A stretch of 7,042 nucleotides of DNA. Origin: Pseudomonadota bacterium (GTDB lineage Bacteria > Pseudomonadota > Gammaproteobacteria > Steroidobacterales > Steroidobacteraceae). The translations under genes were made by a program, and so were the position numbers. Shown here one piece after another: positions 1-6,437 of this stretch (within the stretch, counting starts at the first letter, position 1; each line of letters begins with the position of its first letter). The DNA lies in assembly GCA_021805275.1 (NCBI GenBank), contig JAJZFQ010000185.1, positions 1-7,042 of the forward strand, in the 5' to 3' direction. A model generated the notes under the pieces. The model ran no database searches and was not told the origin of the DNA. It saw only the letters and a list, made by a program, of their open reading frames with translations.

Positions 1-1193
1 ATCAAGGCGTCGACGTGCGCGGCAAGATCGTGATCGTGCTCGACGGGGATCCCGGGGAATCCGACGGCACGGTGAGCCGGCACGCGCTCGCCCGTGCCAA
101 GTTCGCTCTGGCGGCCCGTCACGGGGCAGCCGCGTGCTTCATCATCCATCCCGACGGATCACTGCGCACGTGGCGGGCGCTGCGCGCCGCGGCCACCGGC
201 GCCGTACAACGCCTGCCGGCGAGCGCCGCGCCCGGCAAACGACTGGCGGTGGCGGGCTGGCTGACGCACGCCGCCGCCGCACGGCTGTTCCGCGCCGCCG
301 GGGCAAGTCTCACGGCGCTCACGCAGGCCGCCGGGCAGCAGAACTTCACCCCGACGGCGCTCGCGGCCCGCGGATCGATTCGTCTTCAGAGCACCGTCGC
401 GTACGGCTGGACCGACAACGTACTCGGGGTCATCCGCGGTGCGCGTCATCCCGAGCAGGTGGTGATCTACAGCGCGCACTGGGACGGACTCGGATCGCTG
501 CCGGATGCACACGGCCGCCTGGAGCGCCTGCCGGGCGCGGCGGACGATGCCACCGGCGTCGCGGCGCTGCTTGAAATCGCCGATGCGTTTGCCCATCGCA
601 AGCGGCCGCCGGCGCGCAGCATCCTGTTCGTACTCACCACGCTCGGGGATGCCGGGCAGCTCGGCTCGCGCTACTACGTGCAGCACCCGGTGTTTCCGCT
701 CAGTCACACCGTGGCCGACATCAATCTCGATCTGTGGCCCATTCTGGGTCGAGCGCGGGACATGACGGCATTCGGCACCGACACCTCGGGTCTGAACAAT
801 GATCTCACCGCGGTGCTGGCGTTGCAGGGCCGCACGCTCGCGACCGATCCCACGCCCGGCTTTGCGCTCGCCTATCGCTCCGATCAGTACAGCTTCGCGC
901 GTGCCGGCGTGCCGGCGCTGCTCGTCGGTCCCGGGTTCGATCTGGTCAGCGGCGGGCGCACGGCCGGCGAGGCCGCCTGGCGCGAGTATCTGCTCGAGCG
1001 TTTCAACACCCGCGCCGATGCCTTCAATCCGCACTGGGATCTCAGCGGCACGCTCGAGGACATCCAGACGCTCTACCTGCTCGGCCGCGATCTGGCCGAC
1101 GGCACGGAGTGGCCGCAGTGGGCGCCGGACAGCCCCTATCGGGCGCGCCGCGCGGCGATGCCACCGCCACCACCGGCTCGCTCAACCCCCTGA
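1..1193 (+). CDS. M28-family PA-domain metallopeptidase-like protein, 5' partial, active site degenerate
   Basis: The reading frame is open from base 3, and residues before the first possible GTG (position 15) still fit the family, so the true start lies upstream. Residue numbers here count from that GTG. Residues 1 to about 130 resemble the protease-associated (PA) insert, beginning VRGKIVIVL. The peptidase fold follows: YSAHWDGLG (His155, Asp157), GAADDATG (Asp177) and INLD (Asp239), ending with the family's WDLSG segment and a proline-rich tail. Active M28 enzymes are two-zinc amino- or carboxypeptidases, usually exported. Here the usual Glu-Glu pair before GLLGS reads Gly211-Asp212, and the usual last His ligand is Asn331. 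I see no frameshift or internal stop. Family membership is firm. Peptidase activity is doubtful, and a binding or structural role is an inference. The signal peptide, if any, is outside the window. Confidence 0.9.
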   Translation, partial: QGVDVRGKIVIVLDGDPGESDGTVSRHALARAKFALAARHGAAACFIIHPDGSLRTWRALRAAATGAVQRLPASAAPGKRLAVAGWLTHAAAARLFRAAGASLTALTQAAGQQNFTPTALAARGSIRLQSTVAYGWTDNVLGVIRGARHPEQVVIYSAHWDGLGSLPDAHGRLERLPGAADDATGVAALLEIADAFAHRKRPPARSILFVLTTLGDAGQLGSRYYVQHPVFPLSHTVADINLDLWPILGRARDMTAFGTDTSGLNNDLTAVLALQGRTLATDPTPGFALAYRSDQYSFARAGVPALLVGPGFDLVSGGRTAGEAAWREYLLERFNTRADAFNPHWDLSGTLEDIQTLYLLGRDLADGTEWPQWAPDSPYRARRAAMPPPPPARSTP

Positions 1194-2090
1194 GAGGACC
1201 TTGGTCGGAAAGGAGTGTTCCAAAACCTCGAGAAATGCGCGCACTTTGGCGCCGACCAGACGACGCGAACTGTGCAACGCCCAGAGCTCCACCTCCGGGC
1301 CGTCCTGTTGGCCCCACGGCAGCAAACGCCCTGTGGCAATGTCCTCGGCGACGAGCATCTTGGGCAGCAAGGCCACGCCGGCGCCCGCCACTACGGCATC
1401 GCGCACCATCGAGAGCGTCGAGACCCGCAGGACCGGCTCCGGTCTGAGACAAATGGGCGGCCGAGCGCCGCGGCGCATGCGCCACACCCCATCCGCACGC
1501 CTCGAAGTCATCAGCACCGCTCTGACGGGAATCTCCCGGGCGTCTCCCTGCGGATGCGTTGGGCACGCCATCCCGGGCGGGGCCACCACCAGTCGCTCAT
1601 CTCGCAAAAACGGTCGACCCACGAGCAGCTGATCCGCGGCGGGATCGACCCGAATGACCACGTCATAGCCCTCGTCCACGGGATCGACGAGGCGGTCTTC
1701 GGCCACGATCTCGAGCCGTACCTCAGGGTATGCGAGCGCGAACCGTGCCGCGATGCGCCCGAGCGCGATCTGTGCAAAGAGCGTCGGGGCACTGACCCGC
1801 AGGCGCCCACGGGGGGTCGAGGCCCCTAACGCAATCGCGTCGCCGACCTCTGCCAGTTCTGCGAGCAAGCCCTGCGTGCGCTCGTGCAACGCGCGTCCCT
1901 CCTCCGTCAGCCGCAGCGTGCGTCCCCCACGCTCAATGAGACGCGCACCCAGACTCTGTTCGAGGTCAGCCACCCGGCGCGACAGCGTGGCCTTGGCACG
2001 CCCCGAGAGGCGACTGGCCCGACCGAACCCGCCGTGCACGGCGACCAAATTGAAATCCGTCAACGCCTGCAGGTCCACTAAGTGTTCCAT
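1182..2090 (-). CDS. LysR-family transcriptional regulator
   Basis: This 302-residue protein has normal LysR length. Residues about 10-65 form the winged helix-turn-helix, with a recognition region near KATLSRRVADLEQSLG and the typical LIERGGRTLRLTEEG wing. Residues from about 93 to the end form the periplasmic-binding-protein-like effector domain, starting GRLRVSAP. I chose the ATG at 2090. An AGAG lies 8 bases upstream, and the only earlier in-frame start (TTG at 2111) falls inside a TATAAT promoter box. The gene is divergent from an NmrA-like reductase and esterase, the usual arrangement for a LysR protein and its target operon. Its 3' end overlaps the convergent M28-like gene by 12 bp. 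The effector cannot be read from the sequence. The family call is very secure; the target is inferred from position. Confidence 0.97.
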   Translation of the reverse strand: MEHLVDLQALTDFNLVAVHGGFGRASRLSGRAKATLSRRVADLEQSLGARLIERGGRTLRLTEEGRALHERTQGLLAELAEVGDAIALGASTPRGRLRVSAPTLFAQIALGRIAARFALAYPEVRLEIVAEDRLVDPVDEGYDVVIRVDPAADQLLVGRPFLRDERLVVAPPGMACPTHPQGDAREIPVRAVLMTSRRADGVWRMRRGARPPICLRPEPVLRVSTLSMVRDAVVAGAGVALLPKMLVAEDIATGRLLPWGQQDGPEVELWALHSSRRLVGAKVRAFLEVLEHSFPTKVLSGG

Positions 2091-2091
2091 T

Positions 2092-2112
2092 ATTGAGACT
2101 CTATGGCTCAAT
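2092..2112. promoter_or_regulatory. Candidate LysR operator (inverted repeat)
   Basis: ATTGAG (2092-2097) and CTCAAT (2107-2112) form a perfect 6-bp inverted repeat around a 9-bp centre. After one mismatch the symmetry continues for two more base pairs, to 2089 and 2115. The repeat lies just upstream of the lysR start codon and overlaps its -10 box. It is AT-richer than its surroundings. LysR proteins bind such interrupted dyads, although this one does not have the textbook T-N11-A spacing at its core. Binding is inferred from symmetry and position. Confidence 0.5.
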
Positions 2113-2116
2113 TATA
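2111..2116 (-). promoter_or_regulatory. -10 box of the lysR promoter
   Basis: Read on the minus strand this is a perfect TATAAT. Transcription would begin about 7 bases further on, giving a short leader of roughly 14 bases before the ATG at 2090. Around the expected -35 position only a weak match (TCCACT at 2134-2139) is present, so an activator or a weak promoter is possible. The box overlaps the right arm of the inverted repeat at 2092-2112, as expected for autorepression. Confidence 0.5.
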
Positions 2117-2185
2117 GCGTCTTACAACTCACGAGTGGAACAGCTACCGTACGCAGCACATCAAGCGGCATCCCGCTCGCTTCTC

Positions 2186-2190
2186 AGGAG
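2186..2190 (+). promoter_or_regulatory. Ribosome binding site of the NmrA-like gene
   Basis: AGGAG lies 8 bases before the ATG at 2199. It is a strong Shine-Dalgarno sequence and fixes that start. I found no convincing -35/-10 pair for this operon in the 108-bp divergent region, which fits a promoter dependent on an activator. Confidence 0.8.
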
Positions 2191-2198
2191 AAATTCAC

Positions 2199-3077
2199 AT
2201 GGGCATTCTGGTCACCGGTGCCACAGGCACGATTGGATCTCAGGTTCTGGCTCACCTCGCCGGACGAGCCGATGAGGTGCGGGCCTTCACGCGCTCACCC
2301 GCGACCGCCAAGCTCCCGGCCGGTATCACCACCGTCGGCGGAGATCTGGCCGACGTCGACTCGGTGCGCGCGGCGATGAAGGGGATCGACACACTGTTCC
2401 TGCTCGCCCCCAACGTTCCGGATGAACTGACGCAAGCGATGCTGGCCTTGAGTGTCGCGCGCGAAAGCGATCTCAAAGGAATTGTCTATCTCTCCGTGTT
2501 CAAGGGCGACTCCTACGCGGATGTGCCGCACTTCGCCGGCAAGTACACCGTCGAGCGAATGATCGAGGAGCTGAGCATTCCGGCGACCGTGCTGCGCGCG
2601 GCGTATTTCATCCAAAATGATCTGCGCCTGAAGGAGCCACTGCTGAAGTTCGGCGTTTACGCCATGCCGATCGGATCGAAGGGCGTCTCGATGGTCGATA
2701 TCCGCGATATCGGCGAGGCAGCGGCTCTTGAGCTTCTTCGGCGGCACCGCGCGCCGGCGGCGTTGCCGCGGGAAACCTTCAGTCTGGTCGGCCCGGAGGC
2801 CCTCACCGGTGAGCACCTCGCCACCACCTGGGGTGAGGCGCTGGGACGCCCGGTGCGTTATGGCGGCGATGATCTCGTTGCGATGGAGCAGCGCATGAAG
2901 GGGATGATGCCGAGCTGGCACGCCATGGATCTGCGCTTGATGCTCAAGCGCTACCAGACCGACGGCGCGGTGGCGAGCGCGGCTGATCTGGCTCAGCTCA
3001 CCCACTTGCTCGGTCGCGCGCCGCGATCCTATCGGGACTTTGCCCAGGACGCCGCCGCCGCGTGGGCGAACGGCTGA
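2199..3077 (+). CDS. NmrA-like NAD(P)-binding oxidoreductase (atypical SDR)
   Basis: This is a 292-residue Rossmann-fold protein of the NmrA / SDR a5 group, which includes NAD(P)H:quinone oxidoreductase-like and redox-sensing proteins. The start GILVTGATGTIG carries the GxxGxxG dinucleotide-binding motif at residues 7-13. Arg32 in TRSP, at the end of the second strand, suggests preference for NADP(H). GGDLAD at 48-53 and YLSV at 97-100 are typical of the family. The classical SDR Tyr-x-x-x-Lys pair is absent; FAGKYTVE at 112-119 supplies the conserved lysine seen in NmrA-like proteins. The protein is probably soluble and cytoplasmic. The start has a strong RBS. It is the first gene of an operon with an esterase 44 bp downstream and is divergent from a LysR gene that probably controls it. 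The substrate is unknown; quinone, imine or enoyl reduction, or NADPH sensing, are all possible. Confidence 0.94.
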   Translation: MGILVTGATGTIGSQVLAHLAGRADEVRAFTRSPATAKLPAGITTVGGDLADVDSVRAAMKGIDTLFLLAPNVPDELTQAMLALSVARESDLKGIVYLSVFKGDSYADVPHFAGKYTVERMIEELSIPATVLRAAYFIQNDLRLKEPLLKFGVYAMPIGSKGVSMVDIRDIGEAAALELLRRHRAPAALPRETFSLVGPEALTGEHLATTWGEALGRPVRYGGDDLVAMEQRMKGMMPSWHAMDLRLMLKRYQTDGAVASAADLAQLTHLLGRAPRSYRDFAQDAAAAWANG

Positions 3078-3121
3078 GCCCCTCGATCGACGGCCCAGAA
3101 ATAGCTCAGGGAAAAACATCG

Positions 3122-4036
3122 ATGACCACCCTCCACCCCCTTGCGCCGCAGGACATCGCGGCCCTGAACGACATGCGACAGGCCGCATTGCCTCATAAAG
3201 GTGAGCGTCTCGGCCCCGCGGCGCGGCCGATGTTCGAGGCGCTGCTCGCCACCACACCCGCAGCGGCGGGTGTGGCCGTGGAAGCGGCGACGGTCGGTGG
3301 CATTCCAGGCCTCTGGTGCCGTCCACACCACCCCACGTCAGGCGCGTGCGTGCTCTTTCTGCACGGCGGCGGCTACGTGCTCGGCTCGGCGCGCGCGTAC
3401 ACTCACTTTGCGGGCCAGATCGCCGCGCGTGTCGGTGCCGACACGTTTGTGGCCGACTATCGGCTTGCGCCGGAGCACCCGTTTCCGGCCGCGATTGACG
3501 ATGCGGTTGACGCCTATCGTGGTCTCCTCGCGGATGGGTTCAAACGCATCGTCATCGCCGGCGACTCGGCAGGCGGCGGCCTGACGTTGTCACTGTTATC
3601 GATCCTCGCGGCCGAGGAGGCGAAGGAATCCGTGCCACCCCGAGGCGCCGCGGTACTCTCGCCCTGGACTGATCTTGCGCTCACCGGCGCGAGCCTCGAA
3701 ACACGCGCCGCAGCGGACCCGATCTTCACGCGCGAGGTCCTCAGCGGTCTCGCGCAGGCCTATCTTGGTGGCCACGACGCAGCAGACCCCAAGGCGTCCC
3801 CGCTCTACGCACGGCTGCACGGCCTGGCGCCGATTCACATCGACGTCGGTGACGATGAGGTGCTGCTCGATGATTCGGTCCGCTTCGCCGATCTCGCTCG
3901 GGCCGCCGGTACGGACGTCACGCTGTCGATCTGGCGAGGCATGCCGCACGTGTTTCAGTCTTCCCTGGGACACTATCGTGCGGCCGAGCAATCCCTGAAT
4001 GCGATGGGCGAGTTCCTTCGCCAGCGGCTCGGCTGA
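3122..4036 (+). CDS. HSL-family (family IV) alpha/beta-hydrolase esterase
   Basis: This 304-residue protein hydrolyses short- to medium-chain carboxylic esters, judging by its family. HGGG at 81-84 forms the oxyanion hole, GDSAG at 147-151 carries nucleophile Ser149, Asp245 in VGDDEVLLDD is the acid, and His276 in GMPHVF completes the triad. DYRLAPEHPFPA (112-123) and DPKASP (222-227) are further family signatures. All catalytic residues are present, so it should be active. There is no signal peptide, so it is likely cytoplasmic. I chose the ATG at 3122, preceded by AGGGA at 9 bases' spacing. A longer frame from a GTG at 3062 would overlap the upstream gene and adds nothing conserved. It follows the NmrA-like gene by 44 bp and is very probably cotranscribed. 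Hydrolysis followed by reduction of a small ester or lactone is a reasonable guess, not shown. Confidence 0.96.
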   Translation: MTTLHPLAPQDIAALNDMRQAALPHKGERLGPAARPMFEALLATTPAAAGVAVEAATVGGIPGLWCRPHHPTSGACVLFLHGGGYVLGSARAYTHFAGQIAARVGADTFVADYRLAPEHPFPAAIDDAVDAYRGLLADGFKRIVIAGDSAGGGLTLSLLSILAAEEAKESVPPRGAAVLSPWTDLALTGASLETRAAADPIFTREVLSGLAQAYLGGHDAADPKASPLYARLHGLAPIHIDVGDDEVLLDDSVRFADLARAAGTDVTLSIWRGMPHVFQSSLGHYRAAEQSLNAMGEFLRQRLG

Positions 4037-4273
4037 GCGGCCGCGGCGCGCACCGGCCCAACATCGAAGCGGAGGCTGCGGCTCGGATCACATCGATCGA
4101 TCTCGATCACTTCTCGTGTGGCCCACACCGTCATACGTCAAGTAGGGACGCTGCCTCAATGGCTTGCACCGACGGAGTCGCGAGCCGCCGTGCTCGCTCC
4201 GACGTGACCACTCTGGGCTTGGCCTGATCGACGCGCAGCCGCCAGCGGTTCACCCCGTGGGACCCGGAGGTCT
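4037..4273. other. Convergent intergenic region, no recognised gene
   Basis: These 237 bases separate the convergent esterase and PPTase genes. Two dyads are visible: GTGTGG-C-CCACAC at 4116-4128, and an imperfect hairpin at 4173-4201 with arms CGGAG/CGAGC and GCTCG/CTCCG, a 3-base bulge and a 6-base loop. Neither is followed by a T-run on either strand, so intrinsic termination is uncertain. Around 4090-4110 there are clustered GATC/ATCGAT repeats. A 40-codon minus-strand frame (GTG at 4253 to stop at 4131) has no good RBS and no recognised similarity. Confidence 0.6.
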
Positions 4274-5077
4274 TCAGGACATTTCGATTCCCGTGGCGCG
4301 CAGCACCGGTGCCTGCAGTAAGCGCACCGCACCGAGCGGCACGGTCTCGTACAGCCTCACGGCCAGCGGGGACGGCGTGCGTCGCTCGGCGCACAAGGCG
4401 AGCAGATAACGCCCGCGCAGACTGAGCTGGGCCAGTGCCCAGCGCTGCGGCGTGTCGGCACACGCGGCCGTGACCTGCAGCGTCACGCCCGCCGGCGCGC
4501 CGAACTCGAACGCGAAGCTCTCGAGCGGCACGCGCAAGCCGAGGCCGCGGGCCTTGAGGTAGGCCTCCTTCAGCGTCCACACCTCGAAGAATCCCCGTCG
4601 CCGCGCAGCGGCGGGCAGCGCCTCAAGCGCCGCCCGCTCCGCCGGCGCGAAATACCGCTCCAGCGCGACGGTGTCGGTGCGCCGCCGGGGCGTTTCGACA
4701 TCGACGCCGAGCGCCCCGCCGACCGTCACGGCGAGCACCACCAGACCGGCGGTATGCGCGATGTTGAATTGCAGCTCGGGCAATCGATGCTCGGGCGAGA
4801 GCTGCGGACGGCCGTGCGCATCCGCGACGAACCGCCAGTCCTGCGCAGCCGGCGACAGGTACCCCGACAACACGGTGCGCACCAGCGCGCGGGCGGCGAC
4901 GTGCCGACGCCGGTCGGCCGCTCGCCGCAGCGCGCGGGCGCGGCGTCGCTCCCCCTCATCGAGCAGCGCGGCGTATTGCCGCCAGCGCCCCTCGGCATCG
5001 ATGTCCTGGAGAAACGCGCACCACAGGTCGATCCGCCGCGGATCGAGGGTGGGACGCGCCGCGCCCTGTGGGTCCAT
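4274..5077 (-). CDS. Sfp-type 4'-phosphopantetheinyl transferase
   Basis: This 267-residue enzyme moves the phosphopantetheine arm of CoA to a serine on acyl- or peptidyl-carrier proteins, turning apo carriers into holo forms. The three family motifs are present in order: FNIAHT at 104-109 (usually FNxSH, here Ala before His), GVDVE at 124-128 with metal-binding Asp126 and Glu128, and WTLKEAYLKARGLG at 167-180 with Trp167, Lys170, Glu171 and Lys175. The length fits the Sfp/HetI type rather than the short AcpS type, so the target may be a secondary-metabolism carrier. I chose the ATG at 5077. It lies 5 bp after the stop of the glycosyltransferase gene and has no clear RBS, so translational coupling is likely. 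The frame stays open further upstream, but that part lies antiphase inside the glycosyltransferase gene. No carrier protein or synthase is encoded in the window. Confidence 0.95.
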   Translation of the reverse strand: MDPQGAARPTLDPRRIDLWCAFLQDIDAEGRWRQYAALLDEGERRRARALRRAADRRRHVAARALVRTVLSGYLSPAAQDWRFVADAHGRPQLSPEHRLPELQFNIAHTAGLVVLAVTVGGALGVDVETPRRRTDTVALERYFAPAERAALEALPAAARRRGFFEVWTLKEAYLKARGLGLRVPLESFAFEFGAPAGVTLQVTAACADTPQRWALAQLSLRGRYLLALCAERRTPSPLAVRLYETVPLGAVRLLQAPVLRATGIEMS

Positions 5078-5082
5078 GCGGC

Positions 5083-6234
5083 TCAGGCGTCGCCGGCGCG
5101 CACATCCTGCGCGCGTCCCTTCCACTGCCCGCCGCGGCCGGCCGCATAGCGCAACGCCGAGTGCAGCGTCGCGCCGGCGTAGAACACCGCCACGGCCGGC
5201 AACAGCAGCGCGTAGACGCTCGGCAGGCCATAGAAGCGCACCATGGGCAGGTAGGCGAGCGTCATCAGCAACCAGGCGGCCGCGCCGAGGGCCACGCACA
5301 GCGGCTCGGCGCTCGCGACCCACAGCGGTGGTGTCACGTAGGTCAGCGCGAGGCCCGCGAGCGACGCCCCGAGCAGCCACCAGGAGTGGCGCAGCTGATT
5401 GAACGCCGTGCGCGAGATCATGGCGCCGATCTCCCCGACACTGCCGTAGACCCTCAGACTGCGGGTCGTGGCCGACAGTCCGAGCCACAACGACCCACCA
5501 CTCGCCTTGACGCGTCCGGCGAGCGCGCAATCATCGATGATCGCAGCGCGGATCGACTCCAGTCCACCGGCGCGCGCCAGCGCCGCCGGACGGATCAGGA
5601 TGCACCCGCCCGCCGCACCGGCGGTGCGCCGGCCGCGCTCGCCGATCCACGCCGGCGGATACAGCTTGAAGAAAAAGAACACGAAGGCGGGGATCAGGCA
5701 GCGCTCCGCCCAGGTCGCGCTCGAGAGGCGCACCATCACGGAGACCAGATCTCGGTCCTGGCGCTGCGCCTGCGCCACGAGGGCGCTCACCGAGTCCTCG
5801 GCATGCTCGATGTCCGCGTCGGTGAACAGCAGGTACTGCGGCTCGAGCCGCTCCGCGGCCCGCACGCCCTGCGCCATCGCCCAGAGCTTGCCGGTCCACC
5901 CCTGCGGCAGCGCCGCCCCCGAGATCACGGTCAGACGCTCCGCGGCCCCGGCGGCCGCTGCGGCCTGACGCGCCACGTCCGCGGTGCCATCGGTGCTGCC
6001 GTCATCCACGACGATCACCTGGACTTGGCCGTCCCAGCGCTGCGTGAGCAGCGAGCCGACCGCCTGCGCGATGTGCTCGGCCTCGTTGCGGGCCGGCACG
6101 ACGGCCACCACCCGTGCGCTCACCCCGGGACCCGGCGCCGGCAGCGTGTCCGGCCGCCAGAACCGCCCGCGCGCGAGCAGCAGATACGCCCAGATCGCCA
6201 GCGGCAGCGCCCCGGCGGCGCACAGGTCAATCAC
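5083..6234 (-). CDS. hpnB: Hopene-associated glycosyltransferase HpnB-like (GT2, membrane)
   Basis: This 383-residue protein is an inner-membrane family-2 glycosyltransferase with the HpnB pattern. It has one N-terminal membrane helix (about 6-22), then a cytoplasmic GT-A domain with VVPARNEAE (45-53), VVDDGSTDGT (75-84), GWTGKLWA (112-119) and TDAD (138-141, the metal-binding DxD). GGCILIRPAAL (209-219) and IDDCALA (233-239) follow. Hydrophobic stretches near 180-195, 285-303, 308-330 and 338-358 are further membrane segments, and the tail has the typical RGGQWKGR. HpnB is named for its presence in hopanoid clusters; its exact sugar and acceptor are not settled to my knowledge. I chose GTG 6234. 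AGGGAG sits 6 bases upstream, and the protein then begins at the first membrane helix, as in relatives. Earlier in-frame ATGs (6315, 6453) would add arginine-rich sequence unlike the family. No squalene-hopene cyclase or other hpn gene is visible. Confidence 0.88.
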   Translation of the reverse strand: MIDLCAAGALPLAIWAYLLLARGRFWRPDTLPAPGPGVSARVVAVVPARNEAEHIAQAVGSLLTQRWDGQVQVIVVDDGSTDGTADVARQAAAAAGAAERLTVISGAALPQGWTGKLWAMAQGVRAAERLEPQYLLFTDADIEHAEDSVSALVAQAQRQDRDLVSVMVRLSSATWAERCLIPAFVFFFFKLYPPAWIGERGRRTAGAAGGCILIRPAALARAGGLESIRAAIIDDCALAGRVKASGGSLWLGLSATTRSLRVYGSVGEIGAMISRTAFNQLRHSWWLLGASLAGLALTYVTPPLWVASAEPLCVALGAAAWLLMTLAYLPMVRFYGLPSVYALLLPAVAVFYAGATLHSALRYAAGRGGQWKGRAQDVRAGDA

Positions 6235-6240
6235 GCCTCG

Positions 6241-6246
6241 CTCCCT
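6241..6246 (-). promoter_or_regulatory. Ribosome binding site deciding the hpnB-like start
   Basis: On the minus strand this reads AGGGAG, 6 bases before the GTG at 6234. It is the best Shine-Dalgarno match near any possible start of this gene and favours the GTG over the upstream ATG codons. Confidence 0.7.
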
Positions 6247-6297
6247 GCGGCCGCCTCTTCTGTCCCACGTCGTGCAGTGCAATTCATGATTCACCGA

Positions 6298-6303
6298 TAT
6301 AAT
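6298..6303 (+). promoter_or_regulatory. -10 box, probable promoter of the outer-membrane barrel gene
   Basis: A perfect TATAAT lies in the divergent region on the plus strand, in an AT-rich patch within very GC-rich DNA. A consensus -35 box is not obvious; GTGCAA (6277-6282) at 15-base spacing is a weak candidate. Transcription from here would give a leader of about 130 bases before the ATG at 6438, including the GC hairpin at 6331-6349. Confidence 0.4.
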
Positions 6304-6330
6304 CCGCCGTTCCATCGATCGCCCAGGACC

Positions 6331-6349
6331 GTCGCGCCGCCGGCGCGAC
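6331..6349 (+). repeat. GC-rich inverted repeat in the divergent region
   Basis: GTCGCGCCG and CGGCGCGAC are perfect 9-bp arms around a single C. As RNA this can form a 7-bp stem with a 5-base loop. Another GGCGCCGGCGC run follows directly. No T-run follows, so it is not a standard terminator. It could be leader structure of the downstream gene, a protein-binding site, or only GC bias. Confidence 0.35.
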
Positions 6350-6437
6350 GGCGCCGGCGCGTGCGGTGGTCCCTGGCACCGTGAGCTTGACGCTGCGGCC
6401 GATCGACGCGGGACGTACTCTGACGGGCTTGAAAAAA

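Noticed and set aside
159..1034. A 291-codon minus-strand open frame opposite the M28-like gene
   Set aside because: It has no motifs and biased composition; the plus strand has clear PA and M28 patterns.
2091..2111. TTG start giving the LysR protein seven more residues
   Set aside because: The codon lies at the -10 box, upstream of the expected transcription start, and LysR proteins normally begin shortly before the helix-turn-helix as the ATG at 2090 does.
3062..3121. Longer esterase start at GTG 3062
   Set aside because: It would overlap the end of the NmrA-like gene and adds 20 residues with no conserved feature; the ATG at 3122 has an AGGGA ribosome site.
2295..3326. A 343-codon minus-strand open frame opposite the NmrA-like gene
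   Set aside because: It has no recognisable domain and arginine-rich composition, and it is fully explained as the shadow of two well-supported plus-strand genes.
4116..4128. GTGTGG-C-CCACAC as a terminator
   Set aside because: The arms are only 6 bp around one base, leaving a very short stem once a loop is allowed, and no T-run follows on either strand.
5078..5530. N-terminal extension of the PPTase frame to 418 residues
   Set aside because: The added part is basic, has no family similarity and lies in another frame of the glycosyltransferase gene; the ATG at 5077 gives normal PPTase length.
5068..6384. A 438-codon plus-strand open frame across the glycosyltransferase gene
   Set aside because: Its product is a low-complexity Arg/Gly/Gln/His-rich sequence without motifs. 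It is antisense to a clear HpnB-like protein, and GC-rich DNA commonly leaves such frames open.
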